64,000 nt of DNA from Nocardia arthritidis NBRC 100137 (GTDB lineage: Bacteria; Actinomycetota; Actinomycetes; Mycobacteriales; Mycobacteriaceae). The stretch spans positions 62,001 through 126,000 of the forward strand of contig NZ_BDBB01000020.1 of the NCBI RefSeq assembly GCF_001612765.1, written 5' to 3'. Below are positions 57,927 to 64,000 of this stretch, piece by piece (positions within the stretch are counted from its first letter, which is position 1; each line of letters starts with the position of its first letter). The notes below the pieces were generated by a model. It was given only the letters and a program-made list of their open reading frames with translations, did not search any database and had not been told where the DNA came from. Made by a program: the position numbers and the translations under genes.

Positions 57927-58532
57927 ATGACGATGAGCGACGAACCACTGGAACTGACCGTTACCGATATCCGAGCCTGGCGGGAGTGGCTCAGCAGGTA
58001 CCACGACAGCTCGGCAGGGGTGTGGCTAGTTCTCGCCAAGCAGAACACGACCCGGCCCACCAGCCTGACCTATGACCAGGCGCTCGACGAAGCCCTGTGC
58101 CACGGCTGGATCGATGGTCGGCTACGACGACGGGATGAGGTCACCTTCTGCCGGCGCTTCACCCCTCGCGGAAGGCAAAGTCCCTGGTCAGCGCGGAACG
58201 TTTCCATCGTGACCCGTCTGATCAGCGAGGGCCGGATGCATCCGGCCGGAATGATCGAGGTCGAACGCGCCAAGGCCGACGGTCGCTGGGACACGGCCTA
58301 CGCGGGACAAGCCGGCATCGAGGTACCGGCCGACCTGGCCGCCGCGTTGGCCGCGAAACCCGAGGCACAAGCGATGTTCGACATCCTCACCTCTCAAAAC
58401 CGCTACGCCGTTCTCTATCGGATCGCGAACGCCAAACGCGCCGAGACCCGAGCCCGCCGTATCACCCAGTTCGTTGAAATGCTCGCCCGCGGCGAGACGA
58501 TCCACCCACAAAAGCGCGCCCTCGGCAGTTGA
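57927..58532 (+). CDS. YdeI/OmpD-associated (OmdA) family protein
   Basis: A 201-residue protein of the bacteriocin-protection YdeI/OmdA family: ELTVTDIRAWREWLSRYHD, SLTYDQALDEALCHGWIDGR and RFTPRGRQSPWSARN at the conserved centre, then the C-terminal helical OmdA domain (ITQFVEMLARGETIHPQ). The biochemical role of the family is not settled; some members aid resistance to antimicrobial peptides. Start at ATG 57927 (GAAGGA upstream); 57906 is an alternative. It follows the AhpD-like gene by 60 bases and may be in its operon. Confidence 0.88.
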   Translation: MTMSDEPLELTVTDIRAWREWLSRYHDSSAGVWLVLAKQNTTRPTSLTYDQALDEALCHGWIDGRLRRRDEVTFCRRFTPRGRQSPWSARNVSIVTRLISEGRMHPAGMIEVERAKADGRWDTAYAGQAGIEVPADLAAALAAKPEAQAMFDILTSQNRYAVLYRIANAKRAETRARRITQFVEMLARGETIHPQKRALGS

Positions 58533-58774
58533 ACTGCCGTCCGCGACCAAGTCGCGGCGCTCGCCATGAACCCGGCGGCCGTGCGCGAACTCGATATCGC
58601 CTTGGCCCGCCACGACCGCCATCAGCTGTCGAATTCCAGCGGCAGTGGCGTTCGACCCACGTCGTGGTGATATGACGCAGCCAGTGAATCGAGATCCCGT
58701 GAGAATGAACCCATGACAGGTGACGGCCGAGGCGTTCGAACGGTCGGTTGTAGCGGCGGCGGGTGATCGGCGCA

Positions 58775-59566
58775 TCACCTGCCGTTGAGCGAGCCGGTCA
58801 GCATCCAACCGGCGACGCCGATGCACAGGGCGCCCATCGCGATTTCTATGCCGAGACCGGCCCCGGTCCGCAGGCCGTAGGTCAAGGCATGCGTCGTCAT
58901 GTCAACCGGCACGATGCCGATGAACATCCAGGCGAACGCACGGAAGGCGAGCATGAACAACCCGTCCCACCAGCCGAACAACAGCCCCCACAGCAGGACA
59001 CCGAGGCCGAAGAAGGCCAGGAACAGCCAGTAGCCGAGCGTCTTGCCGGACTCCGGTAGGAACCACTCGCTCCCGTCGGTCACCTCCACGCCGACTACCT
59101 CCCCGCGCCAAAGTCGCAGTGTGGCCGGTTGACCCTCCCGCGCCTTGCCGTAGAAGCTCGACGACACCTCGCGGGTCTGCCGTGACCCGTCGGTCCGCTG
59201 CCAGGTGACCTCGTAGTGGGTGGTCGTGGTCGTGCTCGTGTGGCCGTCGGCGTCGGTCTGCGTCGTCGTGGTGGTGTAGGTGCGCCGACCCGCAATGGAA
59301 CCTCGCTCGCTGGCCAAACAGTCGCCCGCACTCTCCTCGCACCCCACGGCCGCCCGGAACTCCCGGGTCTGCCGGTATGGGCCGGCGGCGGAGGCGAGCG
59401 CTATGACGAGCACACCCAGACCGAGTGCGACGATGATCCACTGTCGAAGAGAACGCTCGCACAAGGATCCCCGTACAGCGGTCGCCGGAGCCTCGCAACC
59501 CACCCCCACCCGATCCCGCGCAACGTCGCGACCATGTCCGCCCTGCTCGGTTCGGCCACTGCTCAT
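58775..59566 (-). CDS. Integral membrane protein of unknown function
   Basis: A 263-residue protein with a ~40-residue cytoplasmic lead, a first helix (WIIVALGLGVLVIALASAAG), then a ~100-residue soluble domain probably outside the membrane (Thr-rich RRTYTTTTTQTDADGHTS, VTWQRTDGSRQTREVSSSF) with two cysteines, and three further helices (YWLFLAFFGLGVLLWGLLFG, FAWMFIGIVPV, IEIAMGALCIGVAGWM). The layout is like DUF3592-type proteins, but the family is not certain. The gene stands alone between unrelated genes. Confidence 0.7.
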   Translation of the reverse strand: MSSGRTEQGGHGRDVARDRVGVGCEAPATAVRGSLCERSLRQWIIVALGLGVLVIALASAAGPYRQTREFRAAVGCEESAGDCLASERGSIAGRRTYTTTTTQTDADGHTSTTTTTHYEVTWQRTDGSRQTREVSSSFYGKAREGQPATLRLWRGEVVGVEVTDGSEWFLPESGKTLGYWLFLAFFGLGVLLWGLLFGWWDGLFMLAFRAFAWMFIGIVPVDMTTHALTYGLRTGAGLGIEIAMGALCIGVAGWMLTGSLNGR

Positions 59567-59778
59567 CGGTGCACCTCCAAGTCATTGGCGTCGACCGCCT
59601 TACAGGAAACAACCCCCACGCATGCCGAAAGGTTGGGTCACTCGTTGCGCGCCATCCGCCCCGCGCAGTCCAGCAAGCCGCACGACGCGGCGCGGTACTC
59701 GTGGCAGGCCGGCCGTCGAGCGGGTCGCGACCTTCTGCACTGCTATCCGAGCGCGACGAGACGTGCGCTGGGACCGAG

Positions 59779-60237
59779 CTACGCACCGTCGGTGCCGTCG
59801 CGCAGGGAACGGATCATGCTCCGCAGGATCCGGAACGCGTCCGACTGCTCGGTCTCGGTCAGGCCGGCCAGCATTCTGACCTCGATGGACCGGACCGCTA
59901 CGGTCGCCTTCTCGAGGCTCCGTCGGCCGCGAGGCGTGAGGCGCGCGGGAAGAACCTTTCCGACGGGTGCCTGCGCGGGCCTGGTCACGTAGCCGTCTCG
60001 TTCCAGGGCTTGGAGCAGCACGTTCATCGACTGCCGTGTCACGAACGCGCCCCGCGCGAGTTCGGAGTTCGACAGGCCCGGTCGTTGAGCCAGCAGCTCC
60101 AGGCAGGAGTAGTGCGTCACGCTCATCCCGAGTGGCCGCAGCACCTCCTCCATGGCCACGCGCAGGGCGCTCGACGCCTCTTTGAGCAGGTAGCCCACTG
60201 ACGTCTCCAGGTCGACGCCCGCACCGTCTTGACTCAT
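59779..60237 (-). CDS. MarR family transcriptional regulator
   Basis: A 152-residue MarR regulator with the winged helix at ~50-95 (LSNSELARGAFVTRQSMNVLLQALERDGYV) and a wing ending VLPARLTPRG. The frame is open further upstream through the next gene's region, but the ATG at 60237 gives the normal size and begins at the first operator. It is divergent from the VOC gene, with two identical palindromes between the starts, and probably represses both genes. Confidence 0.9.
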   Translation of the reverse strand: MSQDGAGVDLETSVGYLLKEASSALRVAMEEVLRPLGMSVTHYSCLELLAQRPGLSNSELARGAFVTRQSMNVLLQALERDGYVTRPAQAPVGKVLPARLTPRGRRSLEKATVAVRSIEVRMLAGLTETEQSDAFRILRSMIRSLRDGTDGA

Positions 60238-60281
60238 GTCAGCATTCTGACATAAATTCATCGGTGTCAGAAACCTGACAC
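60237..60281. promoter_or_regulatory. Two identical MarR-type operators
   Basis: TGTCAG-N4-CTGACA occurs twice, at 60237-60252 and 60265-60280 (the second extended to GTGTCAG...CTGACAC through 60281). The copies start 28 bases apart. The left one begins on the first base of the MarR ATG, and the right one ends 20 bases before the VOC start, so both promoters would be covered. Confidence 0.8.
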
Positions 60282-60300
60282 AGACTTGAGGAGCATCATC

Positions 60301-60669
60301 ATGCCCGTCACCGGCCCCGACTTCATCTCGCTCCAAGCGCGCGACCTCGACGCTTCGCAGGCGTTCTACGAGCAGTACCTCGGCCTCGTCCGCTCGCAGG
60401 CCGGGCCTCCGCACGCCGTCGTCTTCGAGACGGAGCCGATCGCGTTCGCACTCCGCGACGTCGTTCCCGGCACCGATCTCGCCTCCGTTGCCCAGCCCGG
60501 TATCGGTGCCGCGATCTGGCTGCACGCCACGGACGTCCAGGCCATTCACGATGCTCTCGTCGCCGACGGTCACACCATCGTCTCCGCACCGATCGACGGC
60601 CCCTTCGGTCGGACCTTCACCTTCGCCGACCCCGACGGATACCGGGTCACTCTCCACGACCGCGCCTGA
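60301..60669 (+). CDS. VOC family (glyoxalase/bleomycin resistance-like) protein
   Basis: A 122-residue single VOC domain with paired beta-alpha-beta-beta-beta modules: FISLQARDLDASQAFYEQYLGL at the start and GRTFTFADPDGYRVTLHD at the end, the latter carrying the DPDG loop. Metal or ligand residues are not fully determined; relatives are glyoxalases, dioxygenases or drug-binding proteins. GAGGA lies before the ATG at 60301. Regulated by the divergent MarR. Whether it binds or degrades a toxic small molecule is open. Confidence 0.9.
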   Translation: MPVTGPDFISLQARDLDASQAFYEQYLGLVRSQAGPPHAVVFETEPIAFALRDVVPGTDLASVAQPGIGAAIWLHATDVQAIHDALVADGHTIVSAPIDGPFGRTFTFADPDGYRVTLHDRA

Positions 60670-61626
60670 CAGGCCCCTTCGCCGCGTGCCGGGAAGCCGT
60701 CGGTGTCGAGGCGTTCCCGGCGGTGGGTGGCGCCGTTGAGTTACTCGCGCACCCGAGCCCATCCAACCTCGAGCGGAGTGCGGCCGGGATCGAGCTAACC
60801 GGCCACTGCTCTCCACTCGGCCGGGGTCAGCCGTCTGCTCGAGTTCCGGACCGGATCCAATGGTGTGTCATCGCAGACACCATTTCTGTTCGTGTCGGCC
60901 GACTCAGACAAGTGTCCGCCTCGGCCGACGGCAACCCTTTCCACCGACCTCCCTCGAGCGCGGAGGCCTGCCTTCGAACGTCCGAACCCGGCGGCGGACC
61001 GCCGACCGGGGTTTTTCGCCGTTATCACCGCGCGTCCCGCGGTGCGGTTCGCGACCACACCCGGCGAGAACCCCTCGATCCCGCTGGCCGTAGCCGCTGG
61101 CCACCGACAAACCGAGGATTGCGGGATAGGTAGAAAAGACACATCGGTAGCCGTAGTGCCTGTACTAGGTATGGCCGCCCCCGTACTCGGGCTGCGGTGA
61201 CTGTTTCACCACCGAACGGCCACCCCACACCACCGCAGCCTGTTGCTCGCCGGCCACTGCTGCGACAACGTCCCGCTGCCGTCGTGGTAGTTGATGTGGC
61301 CGTCCGGGGACACCCCGAACGAGTAGATCGGCGTCCGCATGACCGCGAAGACCGACCGGACTCATCGCTGGTCGGTCAGGGGTGTCGGCAAAGGTAGGCT
61401 CCGCTGTGCGAATCACCGGCCGCTGGACTTGCCATGGCTGGTGAATACCGGCATTGCGCTGGGGCGCGAAGTGCGAAATCTTCGCCTGAGAACCTTTCGG
61501 ATCCTGACGACGATTTGATTCCAGGCCATTTGTGGGAACTTCTGATGCACTGCTCGCGGTCGAGGTCGCGCGTCGGCGCCTCCGTGACTTCGGCGTGTTC
61601 GTCGTCCCCGGAGCACGGAGAGTGCC
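60670..61626. other. Long gap with one small frame
   Basis: About 950 bases with no conventional gene. The only protein-like stretch is the small minus-strand frame at 61206-61340, given separately. The remaining frames are arginine-rich shadow type. The right end must hold the promoter of the large unknown gene at 61627; no clear boxes or repeats were seen. Confidence 0.4.
61206..61340 (-). pseudogene. Small frame, possible C-terminal remnant
   Basis: A 44-codon frame from ATG 61340 reads MRTPIYSFGVSPDGHINYHD, then GSGTLSQQWPASNRLRWC, and stops. The residues look like real protein (ordered, few Arg), unlike the surrounding shadow frames, but there is no ribosome site and an in-frame stop lies just upstream. 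It may be the surviving end of a lost gene or a small peptide. The family is not recognised. Confidence 0.3.
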
Positions 61627-63021
61627 GTGACACGGGCCGGGGATGAGGATCTCGCAGGGCTGGTCGATCGGATCGCGGATGGGCTGCGTGCGATGGCCGT
61701 GCCCGGGTGGCAGCGGCTGGAGGCGTGGTTCGCGATGACCGTGGTCGCCGAATCGGCGGTGCTGACGGTCGACGACGGTATCCGCTCGTTTCGGTGCCCG
61801 GTACCGGATGCGGTGTGGGATGCGGTGCGCAGGCATCGGCAGGTGTCGGCAATGGCCGACGACGGGCCGTGGTGGCGGATGCTGGTGCGCGTCGATGCCG
61901 ACGGTGTCGAGGCCACTGCCGATCACGGTGCCCTGCCGTTCCCCGGCGAGCAGTTGTTCGCACCGGCGGCATATCTCGCCGACTTGGAACGTTATCCACG
62001 GGATCGGCTGCCGGTGTGGCTGGCGGCCTACCTCGGACGCGGAGAACGCCCGACGCGGACGCCGCGCGCCGCCGCCGAGGCAGTGCGTGCGGACCAGCGT
62101 GCGGCGTTGCGCGCGGTGGCCGTGGATGGCGAACTGCCGGAGCTGGCCGTGTTGTGGGCGCGGTGGGCGGTGCTGGCGGCGGCCTTCGTGGCGGTCGGCT
62201 CGGGGCAGGGGCCGCGGATCGGTCCGTCGGTGGGCATCTTCGAAGGCGCGGGGCGCAGCGGTTCGACGCTGACGCTCCTGCCCGGCGACCGGGCCGTGCT
62301 GTCGGGTGGCGTGTGGGACGCGTCGGTCCTGGACGCCGCGTACAACGCCGGCGCACCAATGCCGAAACTTTTCGCGGGAGCGCCCGGTTGGGTATCCGAC
62401 CCGGTGCTCAATCCGCGGGCGGCAACCGGTTTGTTGTCGTTTTGCTACTGGTGGGAGGCCGGTCGGTGGTACCGGGGTGAGTCCGCGCCGATGGCGGAGT
62501 GTGCGTCGGCGTTGCCCGCAGTGTGGACGGTCGGCACCGTGGCGGGTGTCGTCGGCAGTCTGCTGGGCGACCGGGCGGGTGGTATATCCGACACGGCCGA
62601 ATTGTTGGTGTCGGCCGCGCAGGCCGGTGCGGTGACGCACGAGGCGATCGTGCAGGTCTTCGGTGACGGCGCCGACATCGACATCGACGGAGCGATGTTC
62701 CAGTTCGTGCTCGCGGATTTGGACGCGAACCACGCCGAGGGGATCGGCGAAGCGGATGCGCTCGATCTCGTCCGGGACCACATCTTCCGACAGGGTTACG
62801 ACACTGCGGGATACCCGCTGTCGACGTTGCGGGCCGATCGCATCAGCGTGGGCTGGATGGTACGTTCGCCGGTACCGAACGGCGAAATCGCCTTGGACCG
62901 TGCGATTTTCTATGTCGCCGATGACGGGGTGGTGGAGCGCTCGGCCACGTCGGTGCCGTTGTCGGTATTCGTCGCCGGTTTCGAGCGGCGGTTCCGGTTG
63001 CGCGGTAACAGCCGAGCCTGA
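61627..63021 (+). CDS. Unknown-family protein, likely type VII secretion-associated
   Basis: A 464-residue cytoplasmic protein. The N-terminal part (residues 1-120: LVDRIADGLRAMAVPGWQRL, then ALLTVDDG-type strands) resembles the small chaperone-like TY-Chap modules found in actinobacteria, though this match is tentative. The second part (155-370) is shared with the protein at 1340-2074: VLWARWAVLAAA, LFAGAPGWV, YWWEAGRWYR. The C-terminus (375-464) is extra. GTG start with a nearby GGAG. The next gene, 19 bases on, encodes a WXG100-type protein, so it may serve as chaperone or partner for a secreted effector; this is inference. Confidence 0.7.
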   Translation: MTRAGDEDLAGLVDRIADGLRAMAVPGWQRLEAWFAMTVVAESAVLTVDDGIRSFRCPVPDAVWDAVRRHRQVSAMADDGPWWRMLVRVDADGVEATADHGALPFPGEQLFAPAAYLADLERYPRDRLPVWLAAYLGRGERPTRTPRAAAEAVRADQRAALRAVAVDGELPELAVLWARWAVLAAAFVAVGSGQGPRIGPSVGIFEGAGRSGSTLTLLPGDRAVLSGGVWDASVLDAAYNAGAPMPKLFAGAPGWVSDPVLNPRAATGLLSFCYWWEAGRWYRGESAPMAECASALPAVWTVGTVAGVVGSLLGDRAGGISDTAELLVSAAQAGAVTHEAIVQVFGDGADIDIDGAMFQFVLADLDANHAEGIGEADALDLVRDHIFRQGYDTAGYPLSTLRADRISVGWMVRSPVPNGEIALDRAIFYVADDGVVERSATSVPLSVFVAGFERRFRLRGNSRA

Positions 63022-63040
63022 CCCGGAGGGGGATCGCGAC

Positions 63041-64000
63041 GTGCACGGTGAAGTTCGGTTGGATCCGGACCGCATGCGCGAACGGGGAGCGAGACTGGCC
63101 GAACTCGGGGATCGCGTAGGGCAGACCTATGCGGGACTACGCGCTTCATTGGCGCACGCCGAGGGCACTTGGGGTGACGATGATCTGGGTGTCGCGTTCG
63201 CCAGGGAGTTCAAGCCGCATGCCGACCAGTTGCTGGCCAATCTGCGGGCAATGGAGGAGAGCCTGCACAGCACGGCCGCCGGAATAGTCGACGCCGCAGG
63301 CCACTTCGAATCACAGGACCGGGTCGGCGCCGGCCGGGTCGCCACTTCGGCCGACGAACTGAATCCGATCGGCGTGCCTGCGGCGCCCCGGCCGGACGGT
63401 AGCGCGGGCACGTCCTCGCCCGCAGGCGCGCAGCCACCCGAGGCGTCCGAACCCGCGGCGACCTTTCCGGCAGAGGCAGGCCCGGCGTATTCCACGGCCC
63501 CGCCGTATCCAGCGAACCGGGCTGAGCCCGCAAAGAGTGCTGACCCCGCCGAAGGATCCATCCCCGTCGGACCGCGGACACCGGACGCGCCGGCGGGACG
63601 ATCCACGCCGGAGGGTGGTCCGCAGCGGGATTCTTCCGGTCGGTCAGCACGCCGTGAGGCGGCCCAGGGGGGAGGCGGACCGGGCGGCGCCAGCCCCGGC
63701 AAGCCTGCCGGAGATTCCGGTCGCCGTCCTCCGGCCTCGGCGGTGTTTCCGCCGGCCGCCACGCGGGATTCGCCCCGTGCCCCAGCCGGGCGGCAGGCGG
63801 GAGTCGGCCCACCCGGTGGTGTGGGACGGCGGGACACGCCGTGGTCCGGGCAGCCGCCGAGGACGGCTGGACCACCCGCCGGTGCCCAGCCGCGACCCCA
63901 AGGTGCTCGGTTCGGTGCTCCGCCGCGGACGCAGAACCCCGCCGCCGAATCACCACGTGGGCGCGATCGGCGTCGCTCCGGCGCGCCCCCGGTCATCCAT
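63041..64000 (+). CDS. WXG100-like protein with a long proline-rich tail (3' end outside window)
   Basis: The frame is open for 320 codons to the last base. Residues 1-95 form a WXG100-type helical hairpin: VRLDPDRMRERGARLAEL, the turn GTWGDDDLGVAFAREF with the Trp-x-Gly at 44-46, then LHSTAAGIVDAAGHFESQ. From about residue 105 the protein is a disordered Pro/Ala/Gly/Arg-rich tail. WXG100 proteins are exported as dimers by type VII (ESX) systems; a tailed form suggests a secreted effector or pore component. The GTG start follows GGAGGGGG at 63025. Coupled to the unknown gene upstream; the C-terminal domain is not visible. Confidence 0.8.
   Translation, partial: MHGEVRLDPDRMRERGARLAELGDRVGQTYAGLRASLAHAEGTWGDDDLGVAFAREFKPHADQLLANLRAMEESLHSTAAGIVDAAGHFESQDRVGAGRVATSADELNPIGVPAAPRPDGSAGTSSPAGAQPPEASEPAATFPAEAGPAYSTAPPYPANRAEPAKSADPAEGSIPVGPRTPDAPAGRSTPEGGPQRDSSGRSARREAAQGGGGPGGASPGKPAGDSGRRPPASAVFPPAATRDSPRAPAGRQAGVGPPGGVGRRDTPWSGQPPRTAGPPAGAQPRPQGARFGAPPRTQNPAAESPRGRDRRRSGAPPVIH

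Noticed and set aside
61165..63075. 636-codon minus-strand frame over the unknown gene
   Set aside because: Arg/His/Pro-rich shadow; the plus strand has a ribosome site, coupling to the WXG100 gene and a paralogue.

Overview
The window is high-GC DNA from an actinomycete. A Nocardia-like or related mycolata genome is the best guess, from the WXG100-type protein with a proline-rich tail at the right edge, two bacterial-type cytochrome P450s, many TetR/MarR/LysR-type regulators facing the genes they probably control, a heterodimeric CrtYc/CrtYd lycopene cyclase, and GTG/TTG starts with GGAGG-type ribosome sites. This is an inference from gene content, not a species call. No rRNA, tRNA or CRISPR array was seen.

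Left part (1-11.4 kb): poorly coding DNA, then an unknown-family gene (1340-2074), a P450, and a DUF3237/SnoaL-like pair controlled by a divergent TetR with three operator-like repeats. Next come an FAD oxidoreductase overlapping an ECF41-type (SigJ-like) sigma factor gene, a luciferase-like monooxygenase / alpha-beta hydrolase / HxlR operon, and a divergent Ohr peroxidase. From 12.1 to 17.9 kb a tightly overlapping operon encodes a glycosyltransferase, phytoene synthase, both lycopene cyclase halves, a CrtU-like desaturase/methyltransferase and a Rieske oxygenase, consistent with a modified, possibly aromatic and glycosylated carotenoid; crtE and crtI are not here.

Middle part (18-43 kb): a PucR regulator and lipase-like hydrolase, a flavin monooxygenase, a broken hydrolase, an MFS transporter, and an SDR with a divergent WYL regulator and a clear inverted-repeat operator. 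A probable cell-envelope glycoconjugate locus (27.9-32.9 kb) has two glycosyltransferases facing a PlsC acyltransferase / PIG-L deacetylase / CocE-like hydrolase operon; the coding ends overlap. A DEAD-box helicase, a TetR and a hydrolase follow. The fructose phosphotransferase system (fruR-fruK-fruA-ptsH opposite ptsI) has a shared control region with three phased repeats over a strong promoter.

Right part (43-64 kb): a TetR divergent from a hydrolase fused to a DUF6817-like domain; a LysR; a second copy of the FAD oxidoreductase / ECF41 pair, here with an 18-bp hairpin between the genes; hemerythrin-like and NmrA-like genes with a MarR; then a scarred accessory stretch (51-55 kb) with rearranged serine recombinase and tyrosine integrase remnants, a cupin, a second P450 and an amidase. 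Two MarR-controlled units (AhpD-like; VOC-like) have near-perfect palindromic operators. The window ends with a large unknown gene paralogous to the one at 1340 and the start of a type VII secretion WXG100-like gene running off the edge.
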